Positions 7,415 to 16,064 of a stretch of 64,000 bases of DNA are shown in pieces (positions within the stretch are counted from its first letter, which is position 1; the number at the start of each line of letters is the position of its first letter). The notes under the pieces were generated by a model. That model was given only the letters and a program-made list of their open reading frames with translations, did no database searches and had not been told where the DNA came from. Position numbers and translations under genes: made by a program. The DNA comes from Sutcliffiella horikoshii (lineage in GTDB: Bacteria; Bacillota; Bacilli; Bacillales; Bacillaceae_I): positions 62,001 through 126,000 of the forward strand of contig NZ_JAIVKY010000006.1 of NCBI RefSeq assembly GCF_020524325.1, given 5' to 3'.

Positions 7415-8350
7415 TTGAAACAAGTAGAACAATTAAAGAAAGAACTGTCAAAAGTAATAATAGGAAAAGACGAGGTTGTTGAACTGTTATTCATCTCATT
7501 ACTTAATAAAGGACATGTATTGTTGGAGAGTGTTCCAGGTACGGGTAAAACGATGTTGGCAAAGAGTTTTGCCAAGACAATGGATGCGAGCTTTAAACGA
7601 ATTCAGTTTACTCCGGATGTGTTGCCAAGTGATGTCACTGGGATTCAGTTTTTTAATCCCAAGGAACAAAATTTTGAATTACGACCAGGCCCTATCATGA
7701 CAAATATTCTTTTGGCGGATGAGATTAACCGTGCCACTCCAAGAACGCAATCAAGTTTACTTGAGGTAATGGAGGAGCGACAAGTAACCATTGATGGAGA
7801 AACATTAGCTATCCCAGGTCCGTTTATGGTGCTTGCAACCCAGAATCCTATTGAATCACAGCAAGGGACATTTCCTTTGCCGGAAGCACAGATGGATCGC
7901 TTCTTTATTCAAATAGATTTAGGGTATCCAACGAAGGAAGAAGAGAAGGAAATAATGAATAAATATCGTTTAGGCGAGCCGATCAAGCAATTGACTTCTT
8001 TCTTTAGTAAAGAAGAAGTCATGGAATTGCAGGAACAGGTCAAACAGGTGAACGTTTCTTCTGTAGTAGAAGATTACATACTTGAAATAGTTCAAATGAC
8101 CAGAAATCATGAAGAAATTGAGCTTGGAGTAAGTCCGCGAGGAACATTGGCATTAATGCGTGCGGCTCAAGGGGCGGCATTTGTTAAAGGCAGAGAGTAC
8201 GTCACACCGGAAGATGTAAAGAAAATGGCTCCATATGTTTTAAGTCACCGATTAGTCCTTACAATGGAAGGGTCGTTAAAAAAGACCAATAAACAAGTTG
8301 TGACAGAAGTGTTGGCAAGAGTAGTGGTGCCTGTGGAGGCGACAATATAG
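7415..8350 (+). CDS. MoxR-family AAA+ ATPase (YeaC-like)
   Basis: A 311-residue MoxR ATPase with Walker A PGTGKT at 41-46, Walker B LLADEINRA, the LATQNPIE sensor and QMDRFFIQ. MoxR proteins act as chaperone-like ATPases and are typically paired with DUF58 and transglutaminase or DUF4129 genes, as here. The TTG start follows GGGGTGCC. It is the first gene of a three-gene operon (2 bases to DUF58, then an 8-base overlap) like B. subtilis yeaC-yeaD-yebA. The substrate is not known. Confidence 0.9.
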   Translation: MKQVEQLKKELSKVIIGKDEVVELLFISLLNKGHVLLESVPGTGKTMLAKSFAKTMDASFKRIQFTPDVLPSDVTGIQFFNPKEQNFELRPGPIMTNILLADEINRATPRTQSSLLEVMEERQVTIDGETLAIPGPFMVLATQNPIESQQGTFPLPEAQMDRFFIQIDLGYPTKEEEKEIMNKYRLGEPIKQLTSFFSKEEVMELQEQVKQVNVSSVVEDYILEIVQMTRNHEEIELGVSPRGTLALMRAAQGAAFVKGREYVTPEDVKKMAPYVLSHRLVLTMEGSLKKTNKQVVTEVLARVVVPVEATI

Positions 8351-8352
8351 GA

Positions 8353-9525
8353 ATGACTAGGTGGAATCAACAAGTAGATAACCTGACTCACCATATTTAT
8401 TTCCGAGCAAGCGCATTTGTCATTATGGCAATAGGCTTCTTTACAGGACATCCCATTTTATTTTTTATGGGTAGTTTGTATTTTGTGTACTTCGTTGTCT
8501 CTTACTATTATTTAGCCAATGTAGGGAAGAGCCTCAAACTTACCATAGTAGACGGGCATGTGAAAGTTTTTCCCGGTGAAACAGGGATCATCAAATTGAA
8601 GATCGAACAACCATCCAGGTTGCCTATTTTCTCTGGAAGAATCCAACTTGTTGTAGATAATAACATTGCTTTTCAAAACGGAGACAGAAGAACGCGGATC
8701 AGCCAAATAAATCTGCCATTTTCCTTAATGGGCAAAAGTGAATTAGTCATTGACATTCCCTTTACTGCAATAGAAAGAGGAGTGGCTAAATTACATCATA
8801 TTGAGTTGCAAATCTCCCATTTTATTGATTTTGGTAAAGTGTATCTGCAAAAGAACGATCTGACGAAATTTGAAGCGCTCGTTTACTCTGAACAGATGTC
8901 TGTAACTGGTCTTGAAAGAATCACTCCGAAGAATCAGGGAACTTATCCGACTCGGTCGTCCCTTTTTGAAGATGTTAGCACGATTATAGGGACTCGTGAT
9001 TATGCAGCTGGGGATTCATTTAATAGAATACATTGGAAAGCTTCAGCTAAGGTCACAAGCCTTCAAACAAAAATGTATGAAAAGACATCTCAATTTTCTT
9101 GGTTAATTGTTTTCGATATTAGATCAGGCAATTTAGAAGAGAGAATAAAAGGGATTACCCAATTGTTACATCATGCGACCAAATTCAATATTCCTTATTC
9201 CTTACTTGTAAACATTAAGAGGGTTGGGACACCAAGTTATTTTGAACTGCCTTATGGGGAAGGGAAACGCCATTTGCAAACTGCGTTGACTATGTTGGCA
9301 AGATTGCAAGGAAATAGTGTGTCAATTGGCATGCCTACCTTTGAAAGAATAACCTTTCAACATGCTGCACATGCCCCTTATGTCATTCTTTGTGGCGAGG
9401 AAGAGCGTTTGAGAGGGTGGAGGATGCCTACTGGGACTAATGTAAACCTCCTAGATGTGAAAGATGATAGTTGCACATTAATACCATGGCGGTCAGAAGC
9501 AAGGAGGGAGGCTGCAAATGGGTAA
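8353..9525 (+). CDS. DUF58 (von Willebrand A-like) protein, YeaD-like
   Basis: A 390-residue protein with two N-terminal membrane helices (roughly 17-55), then a beta-rich region. The DUF58 signature YAAGDSFNRIHWKASAK is near residues 215-233, followed by a degenerate VWA-like segment (WLIVFDIRSG). DUF58 proteins are the usual partners of MoxR ATPases and are presumed to bind metal ions or partner proteins at the membrane. The start is two bases after the moxR stop, which suggests translational coupling. The molecular role is unknown. Confidence 0.85.
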   Translation: MTRWNQQVDNLTHHIYFRASAFVIMAIGFFTGHPILFFMGSLYFVYFVVSYYYLANVGKSLKLTIVDGHVKVFPGETGIIKLKIEQPSRLPIFSGRIQLVVDNNIAFQNGDRRTRISQINLPFSLMGKSELVIDIPFTAIERGVAKLHHIELQISHFIDFGKVYLQKNDLTKFEALVYSEQMSVTGLERITPKNQGTYPTRSSLFEDVSTIIGTRDYAAGDSFNRIHWKASAKVTSLQTKMYEKTSQFSWLIVFDIRSGNLEERIKGITQLLHHATKFNIPYSLLVNIKRVGTPSYFELPYGEGKRHLQTALTMLARLQGNSVSIGMPTFERITFQHAAHAPYVILCGEEERLRGWRMPTGTNVNLLDVKDDSCTLIPWRSEARREAANG

Positions 9526-10729
9526 TCTTTGGAGAAACAGCATTCACTTATTGCTCGAGCTCAATATTCTCTATTTTTTCATCTTGCTCTTGTACTTAGA
9601 TTCTGGTAATCTGCCTTCTTTTGCAGGTATCTTGTTGCCATATGGTTTTGCAATTGCTATTTTTGGCTTTTTAAACAATAAACTTCCAAGTAGTTATGTT
9701 GCAATCATGCTTGTGGCACCGATATTAGCTCTTTTTGCTTACCTTTCTTCTTATAGTATAGGACTTTCTCTTATAATAGGAGGCATTATCAGTTTCCGTG
9801 CATTCATGTATTTTGTGGAGGAAAGGTTTATTTCAACCTTTGCGTTATTAATTATGTCATTCATTTGGATGCCTTTCGTATACGGTGCAGGAACATTAGT
9901 GGACTATCCTCACGACTTTACTTTAATGATATTATTTGGCGGGCAGCTGGCACTTGTTATTTTATTGTACAGTGGCAATGCTGTGATTCAATTAAACGGG
10001 AACCGGTACATGCAAAAAAGAGTGGTGGGTGCCACAGCGGCTGTTTTATTAGGCATCGTCGCTGTTAGTGCAGTCTTTGCCACAATAGGTAAATATCTGA
10101 TAACAGCAGGGCTTTCAATATTCGGATTAGGTGTCAGCTTCATTTTTGACATTTTGGCAAGGCCTGTGTTTGCTTTATTTGGAATGCTTGATTGGACGCC
10201 CAAAAGCAGCGGGCCTCAGGATGAGGGAGGTATTGAGATGGGGGAGGAGGAAGAAGCGGAAACCGCTGAGCTCTTACCACCCACAGAAAGCCTATTTGAT
10301 AATCCTGTAGTAGTGGCAGTTGGTGTCATTGTTTTCTTATCTGTCCTTTATCTCCTATTAAATAGGAAAAAAGTGAACAATCAAAAACGTGAGATGCAGC
10401 CTGAACAACAATTTACTTCTACTATGACTAAAAAGAGTGGCGGTGGATTCTTCGCTGGTAGAAGAAAGCAAAAGCCACCGGAAAATGAAGTAAGGAAGCT
10501 TATGTTTGATTTAGAGCAGTTGGCATTGAAAAAGAACCGTGGCCGCCTTCCAAATGAAACTTTGGAGGAATGGTTAAAACGAGAAACCTCATTTAATGAA
10601 AGCTTTATGAAATTATATGCAAAAGTGCGATATGGGGAAATGAAACTCTCACCTTCGGAAGTAGAAACCTGCAGGACGATGGCAGAGGAAATTCGAAAAG
10701 TGATGAAGCAGTGGAAAAAAGCAAGTTAA
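9518..10729 (+). CDS. DUF4129 membrane protein, YebA-like without the transglutaminase core
   Basis: A 403-residue protein with about seven N-terminal membrane helices, one further helix near residues 268-285, and a C-terminal DUF4129-like segment (RKLMFDLEQLALKKNRGRLPNET..., YAKVRYGEM). In B. subtilis the third gene of this operon, yebA, encodes a longer protein with a transglutaminase domain. No such Cys-His-Asp domain is visible between the membrane part and DUF4129 here. It overlaps DUF58 by 8 bases with GGAGGGAGG upstream, and a terminator follows. Confidence 0.75.
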   Translation: MGNLWRNSIHLLLELNILYFFILLLYLDSGNLPSFAGILLPYGFAIAIFGFLNNKLPSSYVAIMLVAPILALFAYLSSYSIGLSLIIGGIISFRAFMYFVEERFISTFALLIMSFIWMPFVYGAGTLVDYPHDFTLMILFGGQLALVILLYSGNAVIQLNGNRYMQKRVVGATAAVLLGIVAVSAVFATIGKYLITAGLSIFGLGVSFIFDILARPVFALFGMLDWTPKSSGPQDEGGIEMGEEEEAETAELLPPTESLFDNPVVVAVGVIVFLSVLYLLLNRKKVNNQKREMQPEQQFTSTMTKKSGGGFFAGRRKQKPPENEVRKLMFDLEQLALKKNRGRLPNETLEEWLKRETSFNESFMKLYAKVRYGEMKLSPSEVETCRTMAEEIRKVMKQWKKAS

Positions 10730-10738
10730 ATACTATTT

Positions 10739-10772
10739 TGCAGTGTATCCTTTCTGGGTACACTGTTTTTTT
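10739..10772 (+). terminator. Terminator of the MoxR operon
   Basis: GCAGTGTATCC / GGGTACACTG hairpin followed by seven T residues. Confidence 0.88.
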
Positions 10773-10783
10773 ATGGGGGGGGT

Positions 10784-11355
10784 ATGAAGACCTGAGTGGA
10801 GGAAGATTCGGTAGAGAGAAGTCCTCATCGGTGTTATGAAGACCGGAGTGGCAGGAAATTCGGTAGAGAGAAGTCTTCATCGGTGTTATGAGGACCTGAG
10901 TTGCAGGAAATTCGGTAGAGAGAAGTCTTCATCGGTGTTATGAAGACTGGAGTGGCAGGAAATTTGGTAGAGAGAAGTCTTCATCGGTGTTATGAAGACC
11001 GGAGTGGCAGGAAATTCGGTAGAGAGAAGTCTTCATCGGTGTTATGAAGACCGGAGTGGCAGGAAATTCGGTAGAGAGAAGTCCTCATCGGTGTTATGAA
11101 GACCGGAGTGGCAGGAAATTCGGTAGAGAGAAGTCTTCATCGGCGCTATGAAGACCGGAGTGGCAAGTAATTTGGTAGAGAGAAGTCTTCATCGCCGCTA
11201 TGAGGACCGGAGTGGCAAGTAATTTGGTAGAGAGAAGTCCTCATCGCCGCTATGAGGACCTGGGTTGCTGGGAATTTGGTAGAGAGAAGTCTTCATCGGT
11301 GCTATGAAGACCGCAGTGACTTGGAAATAGGAAGAGAGAAGTCCTCATCGCAATA
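10784..11355. repeat. Eleven tandem copies of a 52-bp non-coding repeat
   Basis: Units begin at 10784, 10836, 10888, 10940, 10992, 11044, 11096, 11148, 11200, 11252 and 11304, exactly 52 bases apart. A unit starts ATGAAGACCGGAGTGGCAGG, has GGTAGAGAGAAGTC in the middle and ends TTCATCGGTGTT. GTCTTCAT of one unit and ATGAAGAC of the next are inverted repeats around a 7-base spacer, so the array can form a row of hairpins. The unit is not a multiple of three and no long ORF runs through it. The last unit is diverged. There are no unique spacers. Confidence 0.95.
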
Positions 11356-11544
11356 AAACCGCCCAAACTCAATGCATAGAAGGCTTTGTACTACATTTCC
11401 ACAATTATCCTCCATCATATTTCGCCGTATTCCTCCATTTTCAGCGATTATTTCGCTTCTACTGGAATTAAACGAAGGTCGATATAATTGGTAGCGTTTA
11501 CACTCACTATCTGGCTTTCATACGGACTAATTGCCCAAACACCC
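11356..11544. other. Intergenic segment between the 52-bp array and the pro promoter
   Basis: No ORF, T-box element or strong hairpin is visible here. The antiterminator sequence expected of a proline T-box is absent. Confidence 0.5.
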
Positions 11545-11572
11545 TTGATATAGATCCTCTACATGTTACGAT
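11545..11572 (+). promoter_or_regulatory. Candidate SigA promoter of the pro operon
   Basis: TTGATA (11545-11550), a 16-base spacer, then TACGAT (11567-11572), about 45 bases before the first pro gene. It is a moderate match to consensus. Confidence 0.45.
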
Positions 11573-11615
11573 TATAAACGTTGTTAAAAACGAACGGACA
11601 GACGGGGGCGATTAG

Positions 11616-12458
11616 ATGCTAAAAGAAAAAGTAATTGGATTTATTGGAGCAGGATCGATGGCAGAAGCGATGATTTCAGGAATTGTAGCAAGCGAAATTA
11701 TCCCTGCCAATAATGTAGTAGTAAGTAATAGATCTAATATCGACAGATTAATGGAACTTGAGGGTAAATACGGTGTTCGTGGCGTGATGAAGCAGGATTT
11801 AAACATGAATGAACTAGACATTATCGTACTAGCCATGAAACCTAAAGATATAGAAACTGCCTTAGCTTCATTAAAAGATCAACTAAACTCATCGCAATTA
11901 TTGCTTTCCGTATTAGCAGGCGTATCTACAAGCTATATGGAAGAGGGGTTAAATCCCGGACAGCCTGTTATTCGCGTAATGCCTAACACGTCAAGCATGA
12001 TTGGTGAATCGGCTACAGCGATTTCAGCAGGGAAGCATGTTGCAATGGATCATATAGTAGACACAAAAGTTATTTTAGAAACAATCGGAAAAGTATACAC
12101 CATTGAAGAAGAACAAATGGACGTCTTCACAGGTGTAGCTGGTAGTGGACCAGCATATTTCTATTATTTAATGGAACATATGGAGAAAACAGCGAAAGAT
12201 GCAGGATTAGATGAAGAAGTAACACGCGATGTAGTTGCACAGACAATTCTTGGAGCAGCCAAAATGATGCAAACAAATAACGAAGAACCTGCTTCGCTAC
12301 GGAAGAAAGTGACTTCTCCAAATGGTACCACGGCAGCAGGATTAGATGCATTAAGGGAAAATGGTGGCGGTAAGGCTATATCAGCGGCCATTAAGGGTGC
12401 AGCAGAACGTTCAAAAGAGATTAGTGCTGAAAAAGAAAAAGAATTAGTTTTACAGTAA
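11616..12458 (+). CDS. proC: Pyrroline-5-carboxylate reductase
   Basis: A 280-residue protein. It has an N-terminal Rossmann motif GFIGAGSMAEAMISG (residues 8-22), VLAMKP, RVMPNTS, GVAGSGPAYFYYLMEHM and the C-terminal signature SPNGTTAAGLDALRENG. It reduces P5C to proline with NAD(P)H, the last step of proline synthesis. The start ATG follows GGGGGCG. It is first in an operon with proB and proA. The order reductase-kinase-dehydrogenase resembles the osmostress proHJA operons of some bacilli (recalled), so it might correspond to proH rather than proI. Confidence 0.95.
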   Translation: MLKEKVIGFIGAGSMAEAMISGIVASEIIPANNVVVSNRSNIDRLMELEGKYGVRGVMKQDLNMNELDIIVLAMKPKDIETALASLKDQLNSSQLLLSVLAGVSTSYMEEGLNPGQPVIRVMPNTSSMIGESATAISAGKHVAMDHIVDTKVILETIGKVYTIEEEQMDVFTGVAGSGPAYFYYLMEHMEKTAKDAGLDEEVTRDVVAQTILGAAKMMQTNNEEPASLRKKVTSPNGTTAAGLDALRENGGGKAISAAIKGAAERSKEISAEKEKELVLQ

Positions 12459-12492
12459 GTTTTACAACTATGTTTATAACAGGAGTGATTGA

Positions 12493-13611
12493 ATGATCCC
12501 CGATAATAAGACAAAACGGGTAGTAATAAAAATTGGAAGCAGCTCATTGACAAGTTCACATGGTGAAATCAGCAGAAGAAAGCTAGAAAGGCTTGTTGAT
12601 GAAGTTGCTCAACTGAAAGACCTAGGCTATGAAGTATTATTGGTATCTTCAGGCGCAGTAGCAGCTGGTTATAGAAAGCTAGGCTGTCTGAACAGACCAA
12701 CAAGTTTACCGGAAAAACAAGCAGCAGCGTCCATTGGGCAAGGCTTGTTGATGGAGGCATACAGCGAACTGTTCTTATCTAACGGGTACGTTGCCTCTCA
12801 AATCCTTATTACAAGAGAAGATTTTTCGGATGAAAATCGCTACAATAACGCGCGCAACACCGCGAATGTTCTTTTAGAGCGTGGTATTGTACCGATCGTC
12901 AATGAAAATGACACCGTCACGGTAAACCGTCTGAAATTCGGGGACAATGATACACTTTCCGCTAAAGTGGCAGGACTCGTTGATGCAGATATGTTGTTAA
13001 TTTTATCTGATATCGATGGGTTGTATGATGCAGATCCGCGCAAAGACCCGGATGCCACGCTTTTACGAAAAGTGGAAGAAATCACACCTGAAATTGAAGC
13101 GGCAGCAGGAGATCCAGGAAGCTCTGTCGGTACTGGCGGAATGAAGTCGAAAATTGATGCTGTGAAGATTGCTATGGCATCTGGAATCCCTGCGTTCTTA
13201 GGTAAAGCAGGAGTACCAAACATCCTTCTTCAAGCAGTGGAAAAAGAAGCAACAGGAACGTATTTTGAATCGAAGGACTCTGCAGTAAACTTGAACCACA
13301 AAAAGCAATGGATCGCTTTCAACTCAGGTCCAGAGGGAGAAGTAGTTCTTGCAGAAGGTGCGGACATTTCCATGCTAGGCAAAAAGAGACTATTGCCTTC
13401 CAGCATCAGTAAAGTGAAAGGTTACTTCCAGGAAGGATCCGTCGTAAGGATTCTGGATTTTGAAGGAAACAGAATTGGTCTTGGAGTGGTTAACTACTCC
13501 TCCGAACAGTTAAGAGAGTATGATCAAACCCAAGACAAATACGCAGAAGAAGTCGTGAAAAATGACGACTTAGTATGCCACTTAGAAGCATCCATTCCAG
13601 TTGGAATTTAA
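12493..13611 (+). CDS. proB: Glutamate 5-kinase
   Basis: A 372-residue protein: amino-acid kinase domain with VIKIGSSSLTS at the N-terminus, VSSGAVAAG, NENDTV, LLILSDIDGLY and GTGGMKSKIDA, then a C-terminal PUA domain (EVVLAEGADISMLGKKRLLPSS). It phosphorylates glutamate to glutamyl-5-phosphate, the feedback-controlled step of proline synthesis. The ATG follows CAGGAGTGA. It lies 34 bases after proC and 57 before proA. The feedback type (anabolic or osmotic) cannot be read from the sequence. Confidence 0.95.
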   Translation: MIPDNKTKRVVIKIGSSSLTSSHGEISRRKLERLVDEVAQLKDLGYEVLLVSSGAVAAGYRKLGCLNRPTSLPEKQAAASIGQGLLMEAYSELFLSNGYVASQILITREDFSDENRYNNARNTANVLLERGIVPIVNENDTVTVNRLKFGDNDTLSAKVAGLVDADMLLILSDIDGLYDADPRKDPDATLLRKVEEITPEIEAAAGDPGSSVGTGGMKSKIDAVKIAMASGIPAFLGKAGVPNILLQAVEKEATGTYFESKDSAVNLNHKKQWIAFNSGPEGEVVLAEGADISMLGKKRLLPSSISKVKGYFQEGSVVRILDFEGNRIGLGVVNYSSEQLREYDQTQDKYAEEVVKNDDLVCHLEASIPVGI

Positions 13612-13668
13612 TAAATACAAACAAGAACAATTAAAAACATTACTTTAATAAAAACTAGGAGGAATTTG

Positions 13669-14928
13669 ATGTCTTTATTAGTAGAGACAAATGTAGAAAC
13701 ACAAGCAAAAGAAGCGAAGAAAGCGGCAAAGGTTGTCAGCCTATTATCAACAGAAGAAAAGAATGAGATTCTAAAGCATATCGCAAACACGCTGGAAAGC
13801 AACGTATCCCATATTCTAGAAGCCAATAACAAGGACTTGGACAAAGGACGCGAAAAGGGCTATACAGAAGCATATATGGACCGATTGGCACTATCAGAAG
13901 ACCGTATCGCAGACTTTGCTAATGGCCTAAGAGAAGTTGCAGAACTAGAAGATCCTGTTGGGGACATCTTGTCAGATTGGACATTGGAAAACGGCCTTCA
14001 AGTCGAAAAAGTCCGTGTTCCACTTGGAGTTATTGGCATGATTTATGAAGCACGTCCAAACGTAACAGTCGATGCAACTGGACTTGCGTTGAAATCTGGT
14101 AATGCGATTGTGTTAAAAGGCGGATCATCTGCCATTAACTCTAACCAGGCCATTGTAGATGTTATTCATAAAGCGTTAAAAACAACATCCATCCCGGCGG
14201 AAGCAGTACAGTTCATCGCTAGTACGGACCGCAAAGCAACACAGGAGCTTTTCACGATGAAAGAGCATATTGATGTCTTGATTCCACGTGGAGGAGCATC
14301 GCTGATTAATGCAGTCGTAGAAAATGCTACAGTACCTGTTCTAGAGACAGGTGTCGGGAACTGTCACCTTTATATTGACAAGGATGCAGACACGGAGAAA
14401 GCATTATCTATTGTTGTCAATGCAAAAACGGACCGTCCGGCCGTTTGTAACGCAGCTGAAACGTTGATTGTGCATGAGGCTTGGTTCCACAAGAACAAAG
14501 ATGCGCTAATTAATATGTTTAGAGAAAATGGCATTACAGTTCATGGAGACGAAACAGTTGTGGAAACAATTCCTGGAGCAGTTAAGGCTGGGGAAGAAGA
14601 TTGGACAAACGAGTATTTAAGCTTGGATATTGCAGTGAAAGCGGTTTCTGATATAGACGAGGCAATCGACCATATTGATGATTATGGTACAAAGCATTCC
14701 GAAGCTATCATCACAGAAAACAAAGAAACTGCCAGCAAGTTCATGAAACTTGTTGATGCAGCAGCAGTTTATCATAATGCTTCCACACGTTTCACAGATG
14801 GTGGCGCTTTAGGGTTTGGTGCCGAGATCGGAATCTCCACACAAAAACTTCATGCTCGTGGTCCTATGGGATTACCTGCATTAACAACGGTTAAATTCCA
14901 AATGACTGGTAACGGTCAAATTAGATAG
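13669..14928 (+). CDS. proA: Gamma-glutamyl phosphate reductase
   Basis: A 419-residue aldehyde-dehydrogenase-fold enzyme with IYEARPNVTVDATGLALKSG, VLKGGSSA and LIPRGGASL. The catalytic cysteine is in RPAVCNAAETL, and the end carries GFGAEIGISTQKLHARGPMG. It converts glutamyl-5-phosphate to glutamate semialdehyde. The ATG at 13669 is well placed after CTAGGAGGAA; an in-frame TTG one codon earlier is less likely. It is the last gene of the pro operon, followed by a terminator. Confidence 0.95.
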   Translation: MSLLVETNVETQAKEAKKAAKVVSLLSTEEKNEILKHIANTLESNVSHILEANNKDLDKGREKGYTEAYMDRLALSEDRIADFANGLREVAELEDPVGDILSDWTLENGLQVEKVRVPLGVIGMIYEARPNVTVDATGLALKSGNAIVLKGGSSAINSNQAIVDVIHKALKTTSIPAEAVQFIASTDRKATQELFTMKEHIDVLIPRGGASLINAVVENATVPVLETGVGNCHLYIDKDADTEKALSIVVNAKTDRPAVCNAAETLIVHEAWFHKNKDALINMFRENGITVHGDETVVETIPGAVKAGEEDWTNEYLSLDIAVKAVSDIDEAIDHIDDYGTKHSEAIITENKETASKFMKLVDAAAVYHNASTRFTDGGALGFGAEIGISTQKLHARGPMGLPALTTVKFQMTGNGQIR

Positions 14929-14943
14929 TTATGCTTCATTAAG

Positions 14944-14973
14944 AGTCTTGCCTATATGGGCAAGGCTTTTTTT
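14944..14973 (+). terminator. Terminator of the pro operon
   Basis: GTCTTGCC / GGGCAAGGC hairpin with a TATAT loop, then TTTTTT. Confidence 0.85.
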
Positions 14974-15052
14974 AATAAACATATTTAGTAAAAAGAGGAT
15001 TTTTTTGTCGAAAGTGGAATACATATTGGAGAGAGAGAAAAGGGGAGATAGT

Positions 15053-15541
15053 ATGCAAAATCAGATTGGTGCAGTTCTTAAAGTAGTAGGTGGAATAGTA
15101 ATAGCCTTAGGATTATTGTTGGGGATAATTGGTGCTTCACAAACAAACAGTTTTTTATTTTTTGTCACTACTTTTCTAGGATCACTTGTAACAGGGATGG
15201 TGTTAATTGGGCTGTCTGAAATCATTTGTATCTTAGAAGGTATTAACGAGAACATACCGAAAAGACGTAGAAAAATGGCGTCTAGCTCAAACGACACACT
15301 TCTAAGTACACCACCACAGCCAATGAGTACGAAAGAAGAGGATGATATTAAGGATTTCCTTAAAAAGCATGATGTTGAAATAGATAAGATTATTCCAACT
15401 CCAAAGGAAGATTTCTTTATCATAAAGACTACTGCACGGTATATGTTAATTGAAATGGGCGGCTTTACACCAAAGATCATAGAAGAGGAAAAGTGGCCAG
15501 AAGAATTGGTAGGTTGGTTTGAATACTATAAACAGAAGTAA
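15053..15541 (+). CDS. Small two-helix membrane protein of unknown function
   Basis: A 162-residue protein with two N-terminal membrane helices (about residues 8-28 and 34-58). A basic stretch (KRRRK) and a soluble C-terminal part rich in Asp, Lys and Glu follow (EEDDIKDFLKKHDVEIDKIIPTPKEDF). I do not recognise a family. The ATG at 15053 follows AAGGGGAG; the reading frame is open upstream into the proA terminator but has no better start. It is monocistronic. Confidence 0.7.
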   Translation: MQNQIGAVLKVVGGIVIALGLLLGIIGASQTNSFLFFVTTFLGSLVTGMVLIGLSEIICILEGINENIPKRRRKMASSSNDTLLSTPPQPMSTKEEDDIKDFLKKHDVEIDKIIPTPKEDFFIIKTTARYMLIEMGGFTPKIIEEEKWPEELVGWFEYYKQK

Positions 15542-15693
15542 ATCGAGAAACACCGTTGTATTCTCAAGTTGGAGTGAACGGTGTTCTATATATTTTCATG
15601 AATATTTTAGACTTTTTACCAATCTCCACATTCTATATATTGTTTGGTCGTAATTATGAAAATAGCTATACAGGAAAGAAACATGACCCCATA

Positions 15694-15735
15694 AAAAAAG
15701 AATGGCAGGATTTGTTCCTGCCATTCTCTTTTTTA
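15694..15735. terminator. Rho-independent terminator, possibly bidirectional
   Basis: AAGAATGGCAGGA pairs with TCCTGCCATTCTCTT; A-rich on the left and T-rich on the right. It lies between the membrane protein gene and the tRNA-Sec gene. A weaker AACACCGTT/AACGGTGTT hairpin lies just upstream at about 15549-15586. Confidence 0.8.
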
Positions 15736-15828
15736 TGTCTCTGCTAATCGATAATTTTAATAAACTTCATAACGCCATCTATTTTACTTAAATGAAAAGG
15801 GAAAATGACGATTTGTGAAAAATATGTA

Positions 15829-15925
15829 TGGCGGGACTGCGTGGGAATCGAACCCACCTGAGACGGCACGCGCCTCACAAGCGGTTTTGAAGACCGAGAC
15901 AAGCACCAGCATTGCAATCAGCCCC
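15829..15925 (-). tRNA. selC: Selenocysteine tRNA (anticodon UCA)
   Basis: Read on the minus strand, the RNA starts GGGGCTG and ends CAGTCCCGCCA with CCA encoded. The anticodon stem-loop is CGGT-CTTCAAA-ACCG, giving the UCA anticodon that reads UGA. The T arm is GTGGG-TTCGATT-CCCAC. A long variable arm is built around TGAGGC...GCCGTCTCA. Length is about 97 nt, as expected for bacterial tRNA-Sec. The 8-bp acceptor has one G-U pair and one terminal mismatch in my pairing, so the exact 5' end may shift by a base. It lies about 9 kb from selB. Confidence 0.93.
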
Positions 15926-16064
15926 ATACATTGGATAGTACCATTTTACTTATAGCTATAGAAGAATGCAATAGAAATATCGCTTAAAAAAGTGGAAACG
16001 TTTGTTCGATTGTGGTACATTAATTACCATAATAGTACAATTTTCAAACAGGAGGGAGAAAAAG

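Noticed and set aside
10784-11355. CRISPR array
   Set aside because: Units are contiguous 52-bp repeats with no unique spacers, and no cas genes are present.
11356-11615. Proline T-box leader upstream of the pro operon
   Set aside because: No T-box antiterminator sequence or specifier hairpin is visible.
15556-15747. 63-residue + strand ORF
   Set aside because: It runs through a terminator hairpin and has no ribosome binding site.
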